Below, one piece after another: positions 52,946 through 64,000 of a DNA stretch of 64,000 nt; position 1 is the stretch's first letter, and the number at the start of each line of letters is the position of its first letter. The stretch lies in the NCBI GenBank assembly GCA_015499995.1, contig JADNRV010000067.1, positions 203,298-267,297 of the forward strand, written 5' to 3'. The stretch is from Flammula alnicola (taxonomy: Eukaryota > Basidiomycota > Agaricomycetes > Agaricales > Strophariaceae). Under the pieces are notes generated by a model. The model ran no database searches and was not told the origin of the DNA. It saw nothing but the letters and a program-made list of their open reading frames with translations. The position numbers and the translations under genes were made by a program.

Positions 52946-54888
52946 TCAGGGCATTGAGGACCACTCCTCAGTCTTATCCCGCCGGATCGGTTTCGGTTCC
53001 GCTTTCAACGTAGGCAAGACCTCTGGCCAGAGCTCCATCCATGTTTGAACCATCGCGCAGTCGTCATCTGCTTCGATAATCGTCGATGTCGATGTCGATT
53101 TCCTGGGCCAGGGAAATGAGGGGTTGCGGTTGTAAGGATAAAAGACGTTGCCCGCCACCCCCGACCAGTCGAAATCGATCACCTTCAAAACTGCCTTGCC
53201 ACCACATTCCATGAGCGAACCATCCTTGTTGACATTGATCATTATGTTGTTTGGTCGCAGATCTCCATGGACGAAGTCCTTCTCCTTGAGCGCACTGAAG
53301 ATATCTTCACGAATCCCGGCATCGATAGTTTCCTTTGCAGCCTGCGCTTGCTCTGGGTAGTTGACGCCAAAATCGTGAAGTGTCAACCACCCGGCCTGGC
53401 CTTCTTTCGGAGGAGCAAGGTACTCCATGAAAACCATTGTAAAAGCATCACGTACGCGCTTGTGCCATCCTAACAACTGGGGCGCTAATTCCTTGTTGGC
53501 AAGATGCAAATGGACATCCTCCCCATAACATTCCAGAGCGGAAAGGCAGATAATCTTCACGACATATTTCTTTGCCGACGCCATCTTTCCAACGAGAGTT
53601 TTGTCTTCGTTTAAATAGTTATCGAGTGGCCATGGACCATCCCGGTATTCCCCTAGATAAAGACTGCGAGGCACAAGTACCTTAACAACGTCGGTACATG
53701 GGATGATACGGGGATAGTTTGAATCGGTAACCTTCAGAAGGGGGGTTTCTTCCCTAAGTATATATGTCAAGAAGAGGCGTGCATGAATAAAAGTAATCTG
53801 ACTTACATCAGGTCTGAAAGAGAAGTTTTTAACGCATAAAATATCGACGCTGCTTTGTATTCGTTTATGGAGTGACCCAAGTCTACCAGATTCACTGTAG
53901 TAAGGGGTTGGATAATTGGATTCGACGCTTCCGCATTGCAGAAACCACCGCTTATCATCATCAATGTCCCTAGAAAAAATTTAAGACCAGCTAGAAGGCG
54001 AGAAGGTCTTACGCACCACTGAGAGAGATTAAAAATATAGGAGCGCCGGTCAAATGAGGATTACGCAGGGAGGATAGGTATTGTCCATAATAGGCCTGGA
54101 CCTGGATATTAGGGTCGCCGCCAGTCCCAAGCTCTAGCTTCACTTCAATCATGATAAGTGGTAGCCTGGGATGGCCTCCAGTTTCCTTCTGGTAGTACAC
54201 GATGTCGACTTTACATCTGCCGCCCTCGTCTTCAGTGGGGCATTTGTTAGTCTCCCAGATGTGCGATTCGTCATCGGGAAATATAACCTTCAGACCTTGC
54301 AGGAAAGCTTCAAGGCGAAGGTCATGGGTGTCGTAAAGTTGAGGCATAGATTGGGCTAACGACGATGCACCCCGGAGGGCGTTTCGTAGATTTGGAGACA
54401 TGTTGCGACCTCGAACTGCGAGAGGGCTAGCGTGCATTTCCGATGAAAATCGACGGAAAGCAGAGTGCATAAGTTCGAGGGGGGGGGAGGAATAGTGTCC
54501 AAAGGGCGAAAGTTATGTACCCGAGTCTGTTCGTTCTGCTGAAAGGAAACCAATTCTGATTTGCGCAATATGAAGATGGCGCGGGGATTTTCCGCGCTTC
54601 AAATGGCACTGGCGGGACAGATCCCTGGCCATCTACAGTCTTTGCGATAGCCAACAGGGTGAGAATTATCGCAACATTTTATAAAATAAAGGGACGTACG
54701 CCTCCTTCCATGCGACTTCGAAGGGCCATCGTCAGCGGCAGCTTGTGCTGACCACTTGATCTACTTGGACCTCCGACTCTGGAACCGGTCGGCTTCTCTT
54801 GAGCTTTGGAATTGTTCGACTGCTGTAGATCGGTCGACGTGTGTTGAATTCGGGAGTTGGAAGATCTTGTTTGACGGTCGGAAGACAT
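52946..54888 (-). CDS. Kinase-like protein with N-terminal nuclease-like domain (CR/FunK1-type)
   Basis: Three well-supported 3' exons are ~54470-54017, 53969-53807 and 53753-52946, with consistent phases. The first has CKVDIVYYQKE and LIMIEVKLELGTGGD, i.e. D then E-x-K, the spacing of PD-(D/E)XK nuclease folds. The second reads NEYKAASIFYALKTSLSDL. The third has AKKYVVKIICLSALECYGED, then the catalytic loop HGDLRPNNIMIN and DFDWSG in place of DFG, as in atypical kinases. An upstream exon (54888-~54700, MSSDRQTRSSNSRIQHTS) is polar; its join to ~54470 is not clear. Nuclease-plus-kinase proteins of this kind are known in fungi and in Crinkler-type effectors. The role here is unknown. Confidence 0.62.
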
Positions 54889-54899
54889 GGTTGCGAAGA

Positions 54900-55850
54900 G
54901 GCGAGAAGTTAAAACAGTTGTAATGATAAAGAAAGGTGAAGGTGAAGGTGAAAGAGGTCGGCGACTTCGAATTCAGACAGGTAAGCGTTGGAACAGGTAA
55001 ACGGCGCGGGCCCTAAACATGAGGCAAACCCCATGGTCGATCGCTGCCCTTCAAAGTCATTCTTCTGAAAGGCTATCATGACGAAAGCCACGCTTTACCA
55101 GTAAGTTTCCTTCCCACAGAATAATCCATCACTTGACTCATATGGGTTCCACGGACACGAACGTCAGGAGTTGAAGGCTTTGGGATAGGGTAGATGTGGG
55201 CCCTGTGCCCAAAACGGGATGCGACACCGCCATTCCTGCTGTCAAACTCGGCTGACTATGAGTCATTATCTGGATAGAATACGGGACGCTGTTCAGGCAA
55301 CTGCCGTCAAAGTTTCGTATATAGGTGAACGTGGCAGCGATTGGGATTGTCGATGATGGGAGAAGAAGGGAGACGGCATATTCTAAGCGAAACTCTAGGA
55401 TCTCCGTCTGGTATACCGAAACAGAGACTGCCGCGATATGCTTGCCAGTGATACGGCATGTCGGCCGGATGATGTGGAAGGCATAGGCGTAGCGTTCTGG
55501 GGCAGATTGCTAGATGAGGAGCAGCAGACAGTACATGACAGAATCGACGAAAAGTGGCCATGGGCTCGTCTCCGTGGACCGATGGCATGATGCGCTTGAG
55601 GATTATGCATTCAAAGAGCACGCGACGGAACTGATCTGGGCCGAAGGCATGAAATGAGCTCCAGTATATCTCAATAAATGAATGTGACTGACTTTAAGCG
55701 GGGCGATGAATGCACCAACTCATATACAGTGAGGACATCGGATGAGACTGGAATGAAAAGTAAGCGAAATTGATCAGGAAGCTAAAGGCCTGACAAGGCC
55801 GACTTACGCTAAGCAGAACAGCTGGTAGAGGTGAAAGTACGTTCGAGAAA
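54900..55850. other. Non-coding stretch
   Basis: It is the 5' flank of the kinase-like gene, with a GGTGAA triplet repeat (AAAGGTGAAGGTGAAGGTGA, ~54930). The minus-strand frame at 55307-55621 has no recognisable content. Confidence 0.4.
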
Positions 55851-55859
55851 CAGCGGAGC

Positions 55860-58065
55860 AATCCTGAGGACCAGTGGGAGCGAGCTGTAAAGGAGAAGAA
55901 CAGTTCGAAAGGCGCTGGCGGAGTTTGCGATGAACTAGCTAACTATTCGGCTTAGGTAACCGCAACGCAGTCTCCGGAGCAATCCTGAGGTCTGCTGGGC
56001 GTGCTGAAGGTAGGAATTCAAATGGCGGAGGTATGGCAGATGGAGTATAGTCCTCGGAGCAATCCAGAGGACCGGCGTCCCGTCGTCAAGATCGTCGTGT
56101 TGGTGTCACAAGAGTGAACTCCAAGGTCGATGTCGGGGTCTTGAGCGTAAGTCGCAGAATCTTGCTGAGAGCCGGTTTCTTGAGTGAGGATGTTGATTGC
56201 GGTGGTGCAGTCCTCGGATCAAACCAGAGGGCCGACATAAACTTAATTGAGGCCAGATGGTGTCTCGAGTCGAAGTCAAAGACCCCGAGTTTCTGAGGGC
56301 CGGTCCAACCAGACCTTCCCGATAATACGTATCCGCCAACTTGGCGCGGGCAAGGCTCACTTCGTCATCCTAGAGCCTTGACACACAGTCAAAGACTGCC
56401 CTTTTGTGGATATCTAGACACGAAAATTCTTCAATTTTCTGCATATATGCATAGAGTATTTAGCGTGTAAGACGATCAAGGAAGAATTGGCCAAGATGCA
56501 CAATGGGCCCGTACTGGCATTGAGTGACACGGGCAAGAGCTCCTCCTGCTGAAGATTTTCCCAATGGCACCATCTTGCGATGGCAACACAAAATACGATG
56601 GATGTCAAGTTGAGCGAACCAAACACGCTGACCCGGGACGCTTGGAGGATATAAGGGTGTTGCAGAGGGCTATCCCAATGCAAAAGCACGAATGAAGAGT
56701 GACTCGACGTTCCATTCACCCTTAGAGAAGGGATGCTCGCTTCGCTCGCAAATAGACAACAAAAATCCACTTCATAATCCTCGGAGCAGTCCAGAGGGCG
56801 ATCGTGGTTGAGGCCTGAGGCCTGAGGGAGAAAGAAAGCGACGAAGATTGCCCGCTGTTTGGCTCAACCTCTCCTACTAGGCAAGACGCTGCAACGGGCT
56901 ATCCCCTTACAAACGCCAGTAATCCTGCTAGAAGATGGAGGGAGAGACGCAATTGACAATACACGTAGATGAACGCCAACCTCGCCTAGCTGAACTGGAC
57001 TCAAGGCGCTGCAAAGGGCTATCCCCTTACAAACGCCAGTAATCCTGCCAGAAGATGGAGGGAGGGACACGATTGACACTACATGTAGATGGATGTCAAC
57101 CTCTAGCTGAACTGCACTTAAGGCTCTGCAAGGGGTTATCCCTTACAAACGCCAGTAATCCTGCTAGTGGAATCGGCAAGTCGTTTGTTTGGTAAGGAAC
57201 TTTGGAAACAAACTCAGACGTTTTGGACTCGGTCAGCGTGTCGCTCTCACCGGAAAGTTGAAGACATAGAGTACGTCGTAGGCAGGCCATCCGTGACGGT
57301 CTTATTGAGGGCAGGATCGTACACGAGAATGGATGGACGGAGTGCGGAATGAATATGGACCCGCAGTCAGCGAGGCCCTTTGGCCGGCGTATTGCATTCT
57401 GCTTGGATCCACATAACTAGAGCATGACGGTAGGTTGTTTTTGGGTCGAACTCTGATTATACGGACGTTAATTTATCATGGGATAACCGCGCACGCTGTA
57501 GGGGGCATAACCTCTACCTTGCCGCGCATAGAATAGGGGTACTCCTCGAGAGCATTTTTGCGGTCCTGTTCGGCAAAATTGTATCGATATCTGGGATGAG
57601 ATGAATAAGCAGGAAAACTTACCTCCATCATGAATTTGTCGCTTCTCCTCGATCTTTCCAACATAGGCTTGCTCGAACGACATAAATGCCATGAAGGTTC
57701 AACCTTGTCTTTAGTTTGACACCAGCAGCATCGCCATTTACCTCCTCGGCGGTTCCGATCCGGGGGTTGATCGCGCCAGGAAACAGCTCAGGCTGAGCAT
57801 AGAGTATGCCGCCTCGATGGAGAAAGCGTCCTGGCGGTAGAACGACAACACCTTGGTCGACGGGATGCAGTTTTCCTTGGGCTCAACTACTGGGCTGAAT
57901 AACGACGGGCACGGCTTCTAACTACTACCTTCTAAAACAACTGGACTCAAGGCGCTGCAAAGGGCTATCCCCTTGCAAACGCCAGTAATCCTGCTAAGTA
58001 GTGTGAATCGGATGAGGTTGTCAGTCACAGCGACCGTGAGTTAGCGAGTCCTCAGTTGAGTGAGT
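55860..58065 (-). repeat. Dispersed repeat copy C (longest copy, ~2.2 kb)
   Basis: Read from 58065 down: 5' segment, one 120-bp unit (57940-58000), HSP110 fragment (57880-57475), unique stretch, three 120-bp units (57164, 57048, 56928), the GCGAGCGAAGCGAGC segment, CCCTTATATCCTCC, TCTAGATATCCACA, the frame DDEVSLARAKLADTYYREGL, and the CCATTTGAATTCCTACCTTC segment shared with 6500-6650. It matches copy A in reverse from 56690 to 58065. Confidence 0.8.
57475..57880 (-). pseudogene. HSP110 / SSE1-type chaperone gene fragment (copy C)
   Basis: The minus strand has the same pieces as copy A (KVLSFYRQDAFSIEA, NPRIGTAEEVNGD, TRLNLHGIY, SFEQAYVGKIEEKRQ, the intron, DRKNALEEY). One small difference near 57540 makes the end read YSMRGKVEVMPP, which is nearer to the family pattern EYVYDMRGK than copy A. 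It is truncated and frameshifted like copy A. The two copies are inverted and about 53 kb apart. Confidence 0.65.
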
Positions 58066-59440
58066 ATTTGGATAATAGTCCGTAAACACACGAGGGGATA
58101 TCCCTTGAAGGTCGAGATCGACTTGAAAAGGCGACGGAAACCCGCGGAGCCCGCTGTTTAGGCCAAACGAGCCGAATGTCGTGGCTCAAGAGGAGGTTAT
58201 TCAGCTCTAAGCTTCATGAGCTTTGCGCGTCAAGATTAAAAGAAGCACGACTTACAAACGGTGTACCTCTACAACATCCTTTCCAACTTCGAGCGGATGG
58301 TGCACTCGGTGGCACTGAGGAGGGATTCTGTAGACCAAGGGAAAATTTCTCATCAGAAAGCAGTAAGAGCAGCGGCCGCTTAGCCTACCCTAGTTCATGG
58401 TTTAATGAGTATTGAAGCGACAGTGGGCGATGACGGTGGTGATGGGACGATCCAAGGCCCGAAAACAAATGTATCAAGTACTAGAGAGATCGCATGTCGG
58501 TGGGCGACAACGGTGTAGTGATGGAACGGTCCAAGGCCCGCAAACGATCTCAATGTATCAGTACTAGAGAGATCGTTTGTCGGTGGGCGACAGCGGCGGG
58601 TGGCTGTAAAAGATGAAAACGGTAAAGTAATGAAAAATCAACAAGAAGACACCTTCGCCAACGCCAAATGACGCGACAAAAGGGGACTTACGGGGTGGGT
58701 GTAATGGTGGGTAGGGGTCTTTGATCTGCCTTTCTTTCTGATATTGATATAAAAACTAGAATTGAATAGCAATGAGTAGAAGCAGATAGCAGTTGACAAA
58801 GATTGGGCAAAGACCCCGGGGTCTTCGGCTCGAGACACCATCCCGGCAAAGGAGGTCTGAGATGAGACCCGACGGCGGGAGGGTGGGATTATAGCTAAAA
58901 GGGTGCGGTGGGAGGGAACCAAGAAAAAAACCCCGAACCAAAATAAATAAAGTAAGTATTAGATGAAGAGGAACCTCTAGCAGGCAAAATATACTATGAA
59001 ATGAAAGTGCATCATAGCATGGGTGCGTCAAAACCTCACGAGCCTCCAAAACCCAGTGGGACACAAGAAGGTCTCGCCAGGAAAGCTACCAGCTAGAGCG
59101 AAGAAAATGGGTCTAATAGCTAGGAAAATAAGGGAAGGTATGGGTGGGTGAAAAGAATCTTGAGGGCGACTGATAGCGACTAGTTTTGCGAGATGCGGTC
59201 AGAGACTGTCGCTGCAGTGTCGCAGGACATGGCAAGGCTGAGTGAGAGGGAGCAGCGGTGATGTGACCTTGTGACCTGTGATGCGATGTGGTGTTGCTCA
59301 AAGACGGTGTTCTAACCGTGTCGACCCTCGCTGAATGGCCTCGCTCCTCGTACCTTCTCGCTTGACCTTCTGGTAACTGTACTTGGAGGAGAAAGGTCAG
59401 TCGATTCAAAAGCCTTAGTTGTTTGTGCAAGATGGTTGAG
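58066..59440. other. Gene-poor stretch with one shared repeat (58440-58710)
   Basis: 58440-58710 repeats in reverse the 49.68-49.87 kb segment, and inside it AGTACTAGAGAGATCG plus TGTCGGTGGGCGACA occurs twice (~58480 and ~58560). No gene is supported. Confidence 0.5.
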
Positions 59441-59449
59441 CCAAACAGC

Positions 59450-60142
59450 GGGTCGCTTTCTTTCTCCCTCAGGCCTCAACGTTCAACCACGATCGCCCTC
59501 TGGATTGCTCCGAGGACTATGAAGTGGATTTCTGTTATTTATTTGCGAGCGAAGCGAGCATCCCTTCTCTAAGGGTGAATGGAGCGTCGAGTCACTCTTC
59601 ATTCGTGCTTTTACATTGGGATAGCCCTCTGCAGCACCCTTATATCCTCCAACCGTCCCGGGTCAGCGTGTTTGGTTCACTCAACTTGACATCATTTTTT
59701 ATGTTGCCATTGGGAAAAAGCGTCAGCAGGAGGAGCTCTTGCCCGTGTCACTCAATGCCGGTGCGGGCACATTGTGCATCTTGGCCAATCCTTCCTTGAT
59801 CATCTTACACGCTCAACAAGTTGCCTACAGGTAATCCTTATACTCTATACATATATGCAGAAAATTGAAGAATTTTCGTGTCTAGATATCCACAAAAAGG
59901 GCAGTCTTTGACTGTGTGTCAAGGCTCTAGGATGACGAAGTGAGCCTTGCCCGCGCCAAGTTGGTGGATACGTATTATCGGGAAGGTCTGGTTGGACCGG
60001 CCCTCAGAAACTCGGGGTCTTTGACTTCGCCTCAAGACACCATCTGGCCTCAATTAAGTTTATATCGGCCCTCTGGATTGTTCCGAGGACTGCACCACCG
60101 CCATCAACATCCTCACTCAAGAAATATGCTCCCAGCGAGAAT
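59450..60142 (+). repeat. Dispersed repeat copy D (3' part)
   Basis: The plus strand has the GCGAGCGAAGCGAGC segment, CCCTTATATCCTCCAACCGT, a shortened middle, TCTAGATATCCACAAAAAGG and the DDEVSLARAKLVDTYYREGL frame. It ends at AGAAATATGCTCCCAGCGAG, and the 800-bp repeat starts at 60143. Compared with copy C it has an inserted CAAGTTGCCTACAGGTAATC at ~59816. Confidence 0.75.
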
Positions 60143-60944
60143 TACCTCGATTCTCGGAGCTCATCAGCAGGTAAGCATTCTCCTCCACTCATGCAGCTCG
60201 TCTGCCTTTCCGACAATCTTTCGACTCACGCCAGGGACGGGGTTGTCGTTCTTGCTCAAACATGTGGCTGACATGCTTTTCTCTGTAGATCGATGGACCA
60301 CCGCCCTCTCGAACGCTCTGTAAGTGATATCCTTATCTCTAAAACAAATTCTTCTTTGCTTAGCTTTTCTCTTAGACAAGGTCCGGAAGGACCTTCTCTC
60401 CTTACGAGCCTATTGTGTGCAATGTTGAATTCGACGTTCTCTTGCAGTCGTCGACAGCAGAGCAATCTGCACTCCATCTTCTAGTAAGATTACTGGTGTT
60501 TGTGACGGGATAGCCCTTTGCAGCGCCTTGAGCTGGGAGAGGTTGGCGTTCATCTACCTGTGTTGTCAATTGCGTCCCTCCCTCCATCTTCTAGCAGGGT
60601 CACTGGCGTTTGTGACGGGATAGCCCTTTGCAGCGTCTTGAGTCCGATTCGGCTAGGAGAGGTTGTCGTTTATCCACCTATACTATCAATCGTGTAACCC
60701 CGTTATTCAGCGCAACTCCCAACTAGCTCAAGAACTCATCGCCTGCAAACTACTATGCAACCTGCACCACGACGTTCACTCATCTGGATTGATTCGACGA
60801 GCTCGTTATGTGGAAAACTATACCCAAGGACCTTCTTGTATTCCTTTGCCGTGGTTTTCGAGGCGAACCTCAACCTCAAGCTCGCTGACTATAAGAACCA
60901 CGTCGCCTCAGCATTCCATATTTGACACCACTTACGGTGTCCCA
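60143..60944 (+). repeat. ~800-bp repeat (plus copy of 47780-48582)
   Basis: It contains the TET/JBP 5' region (60160-60476, with ATG at 60293, MDHRPLERS, donor GTAAGTGATATCC, first intron and NVEFD), two 120-bp units (60480-60660), and a segment whose frame reads MSFIHLYYQSCNPVIQ. The ends agree with the minus-strand copy at 48582 and 47780. Confidence 0.85.
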
Positions 60945-61009
60945 GGGCCTCGGTGACAGTCTTGCTCCAACCTTGAGGATTGTGATTTGTTCCTACGGTT
61001 TCACCCTCC

Positions 61010-62560
61010 ACATACGGGTCGCTGGAGTCGGCGCTATCCGTCTACACCGCTCACCTATCGTCCGCCCTCATGGGATCAATCCCATCGCCCTTCATTCTGT
61101 CAATCCGTGCCCCTGCCAGGCTCATCAGGATTGATTCAACGAGACTGTGCATGGTCAATCCGTTGTGAAACTGGCCAAATTTATCGTCAAGGTCCGAACC
61201 CCATCTGCGGAATTCTACATGCATTAGACATATTTGTCCTACCGAACGTTGATACATAGAAATTTTTCTTCCAATGCAATCCCTGGATCAGGAACCTCGG
61301 TCAACTGCCCGACGACCCAACCGCGACCTGCCTCCGAGAGGTGCTGCGAGTTAACATTCCGCAGAACTCGCGGGTTATCATCCAAATTGCCAGCAAGTAC
61401 TCCGACATTTTAGGCTCCATCCAGCTCATTGAGAAGTTCGAAACGTCTTGTGAGGCTGCGTGTGCGCCTCAGCGCCTGAACATCTGAGCAATCAATGTCT
61501 GTATTGTTTGTATCCATCATGATCTGGAATATGCCGCCACGGTCAATCTGCCCGATGTCTGGAGTCGACTGGCGGAAGCGCAGGTCGATTGTCTATGTAT
61601 CAGGTGTTCAGTCGGTGGGTACTTCAAACAACAATGCTGTTGATATCACTTGATTCACCTTTACTGCCCTATCCCGTCAGTTACCTGCGGGTGGCTTGAA
61701 CTTGCCCTCCGGAAGCGGGTTTTAAAGAAGTGGCTGAAGGACATGACACTCGCTCTGAGTGTATACTTCCATGCCAACATCCCAAACAAAGTCGCCGCTT
61801 GCTTCGCCGATATCCGTCAAACGGACACGATTGTCCTGTCATCGAAGAAAGCCATCTAGGTTATGTCGCCCTTTTGCAGCATTTTGCGAACCAGTTGGCA
61901 GACCACGTCCAAGATCCATCCAACTATAGATTGCCAACCACGCGGGCGACGATAAGCTCGTTAGATACGTGCCAGATAGCTCGCAAGACCACGTGCTACC
62001 CCAAGACTGATACTGACTTAGCGTATGCCTATACCGAGGGGCTTGACTGTACAATTTGGAAGATCTCCTCGAGGACGAGCTGTATCAGACCGCCAAATAT
62101 CCTTTCACGAGCATTTCAAACTGGGCTCGACTTGCGAAGACTTTATGGGTGAAAACAAAGCTGCTGTAGAGCACGCGCAAAGTGGGTGATACAAGTACGT
62201 CGATTTTATTTTTTCATGCTACTTTATTATACTGATAACTATCTAGGGTCTGGCGACGAGTGCACGCTGCATGCCTGAATTCCGACTGGTATGTTGCTGG
62301 CTTGTATTTTCTTCACTGAAGCCTTATGAAATCTTGTCTAGGCTCAAATTAGAGGTCTCCAAAGCTGTGACTCAACTGAGAAGGACTTCATAAGAGGAGC
62401 TGTCGGATCTTATCCAGCTTTACGAGCGACGAGGGCAGGACGCCCCAAAGAGACCGTTCCATTGGTCTTCTGGCGGCAGCGAAATTCAGCCTCTAGAACC
62501 CCAACCAAATAGAACCCTTGTATTCGATACATGGTTCTCCTTCTGGTTATCTTGGGGACT
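61010..62560 (+). pseudogene. Clathrin heavy chain fragments (locus 2)
   Basis: Plus-strand pieces are LPDDPTATCLREVLRVNIPQ and VIIQIASKYSDILGSIQLIE (61296-61440), then AATVNLPDVWSRLAEAQVD (~61530-61590). At 61920-62150 comes DDKLVRYVPD, ARKTTCYPKTDTDLAYAY, EDELYQTAKYPFTSIS and NWARLAKTL. Further pieces are VWRRVHAACL (~62250) and LSDLIQLYERRG (~62400). This is the correct protein order, with frameshifts and stops. Flanks at both ends (GGCGCTATCCGTC near 61025; CCTCTAGAACCCCA near 62490) match the flanks of locus 1 in reverse, so the two loci share an ancestor. It is truncated at both ends. Confidence 0.75.
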
Positions 62561-62569
62561 TGTTCCGCC

Positions 62570-63180
62570 TGCCACCGTCGCCCATGCCCATCGATTTTGG
62601 TTTCCACCAAAACCAGCCACCGTTTCCTGTGTCGGCGGCTCATGAATACATGGAAGTCCTTCACTTATTATCACTCCACTTATCGATTGCGGTATACACC
62701 AATATCGCCCACCGTTTCCGCCCTCAGCGACGTATGGATTTCAATAACATTTGATTCCCCGAAGCGCACAGAAATTCTTGGCTTAAAGTCACAATCGTCC
62801 CGTACTGGAACCTCGATGCCTTATCTCGATCATCCGATCACCCCGCACTTTTTGCACAGCCACCACGCTTTCCAAAACCTCTAAATTTAGATTTTTAGCG
62901 CCCTCCGTCGATTGTATCTTATGTGGTTATGTGCAGAACGAACGCTATGATTCTCAGTGGAACTGTCCTTTGCGATGTCCCAATTTGGATGTTGCCATCA
63001 AACGCGATTACATGAGACGCGTTCTCGCGTCCTCACTTTCCGTCACTCCCACTTTCAGTCTATTCATCCTTTACTCCCTTTTCCATTGCGCTACATGCAT
63101 AACCAGCCCGTCATCCGACCTCTTGCACGTTCTCAACTCCCCCGTTCGCGCCCGCCTCACTCTCACGCAAACCGGCGCAC
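62570..63180. other. Non-coding or weakly coding stretch
   Basis: Short frames compete with no clear winner. This may include the 5' part of the gene at 63.2-63.6 kb. Confidence 0.35.
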
Positions 63181-63189
63181 TCTCGGACG

Positions 63190-63643
63190 AACCCACCCTC
63201 AATCACGTTTTCCAGCTACGTCTTATCCGATCAGATAGACCGCCGGCATTACGATCCTCAAGGTCTTACGAACGCGCTCAGGGCAGCAATGCAAACGAAC
63301 ACCGTGCAAGTTTCGCTTCGAATGGCACTCCGTAGATCAGGAGGTGGGAAGGTGTACTTGGTAGCGACGAGGTATGCCCTGACCTTCCCCCTTCGCCTTA
63401 TTTCATTCTCATTCCTTCCTCAGGGCCGTCGCTTCGGCCTCCGACACATGCTCAGAGCCGCACTTCACGGCCAGAGTCTTCAAGGCATCGACATCAGGCA
63501 GGGCTAGGTACCTTGGTGGTATCCACGCGTACCCGAACCCATCGACCTCTGTTCCGACGTTCAAGCCGCCTTCGCCAGGGAAGTCGAAGAAATGGAGAAA
63601 TCGAACATTCGACACGGAATTACCGGCGCTCACAGAACTGTAG
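63190..63643 (+). CDS. Small hypothetical gene, last two exons
   Basis: An exon ending at 63371 reads DQIDRRHYDPQGLTNALRAA, then MQTNTVQVSLRMALRRSGGG and KVYLVATR. A 52-nt intron (GTATGC to CCTCAG, 63372-63423) follows in matching phase. The next exon reads AVASASDTCSEPHFTARVFK, then RYLGGIHAYPNPS and KKWRNRTFDTELPALTEL, with a stop at 63641-63643. The 5' start is not clear. Composition and splicing look real, but I recognise no family. Confidence 0.45.
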
Positions 63644-63649
63644 GAGGTG

Positions 63650-64000
63650 AATTTGACCTGTTATTATACCCATCGTCATTCGTAAGTTGCTCTTTTCTTT
63701 CTCTATCATCGCACTTCCGCTGACAATTTAAGTGCAGTTGTTGTATTATAGAAGATCTTTTCCCTTTCTTGAGATTCGTACCCAATCGTTGCGTCTTGGC
63801 CGGCCTCATTGCTATCGTAAGTTCAAGTTCATTTCTCTTGCCTCGGTCTTCATATGACTTACAATGTTTGCGCTTTTAGTCGTTGTATATAAATATATAT
63901 ATAATGTACCTTATATCTTCAACGTCTACCGAACTCCTACTACCGCTGCAACAGTAGCCGTTTCCGCCGACCCAGATCCAGCTCAAAACAGCACTTGTCG
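63650..64000. other. Right end of window, no supported feature
   Basis: Splice-like signals (GTAAGTTGCT, GTAAGTTCAA) suggest further exons of a gene continuing beyond the window, but no frame can be assigned. Confidence 0.3.

Overview
This window looks like nuclear DNA of a filamentous mushroom-forming fungus (Basidiomycota, probably Agaricomycetes). The evidence is the short introns (about 50-65 nt with CTRAY-type branch points), a TET/JBP-type 2-oxoglutarate dioxygenase of the kind expanded in basidiomycetes, an F-box gene, a CCCH/RBR ubiquitin-ligase gene, a kinase-like gene with a nuclease-like front domain, and many transposon remnants. No bacterial, organellar or rRNA sequence is seen.

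Layout. 1-3397 is a frameshifted Ty1/copia retrotransposon, cut at its 3' end by a dispersed repeat. 3398-6650 is repeat-rich and carries pieces of an HSP110 (SSE1-type) chaperone gene. 6842-7340 is a worn TET/JBP pseudogene. 9120-11847 is an intact eight-exon F-box gene. 11890-13490 (minus) holds shuffled clathrin heavy chain fragments. 15218-16004 is an inverted-repeat transposon lying against the 5' edge of a CCCH/RRM/RBR E3 ligase gene (16056-19194). 19790-20590 is a SIN1/AVO1 (TORC2 subunit) fragment. 20872-22400 (minus) is an intact TET/JBP dioxygenase gene with a 520-bp terminal-inverted-repeat element just upstream. 24010-25900 (minus) is a UBR1 pseudogene. 26322-31042 (minus) is a large intact gene of unknown family, about 1,409 aa. 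31.8-32.8 kb is again the dispersed repeat. 32.9-34.2 kb is a truncated cytochrome P450. 36.2-36.8 kb is a 105-bp minisatellite, followed by a BTB/POZ fragment (37.6-38.1 kb), a tRNA-derived SINE (40.46 kb), a truncated TET/JBP copy (41.5-42.1 kb) and a hAT-like element with an 8-bp target duplication (42990-43851). 44.9-45.7 kb has a fold-back element and telomere-like repeats. 46.4-47.1 kb holds ribosomal P2 and S15 fragments. 47.8-49.7 kb is a mosaic of retroelement RNase H, TET/JBP 5' end and dispersed repeat. 51.4-54.9 kb has a transposon-associated cysteine-containing gene and the kinase-like gene. 55.9-60.9 kb is repeat-rich and largely an inverted copy of the left-hand block. 61.1-62.6 kb is a second clathrin heavy chain fragment set. 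The right end has a small hypothetical gene.

Overall theme. At least seven conserved cellular genes are present only as partial, rearranged copies: HSP110, clathrin heavy chain, UBR1, SIN1, ribosomal P2, ribosomal S15 and P450. The copies that span introns keep them, so they were copied at the DNA level, not from mRNA. Several are linked to repeats found more than once in the window. The intact genes are ubiquitin-related (F-box, RBR), epigenetic or transposon-linked (TET/JBP), or of the kinase/nuclease kind. All family names come from reading translated sequence; no database search was possible.
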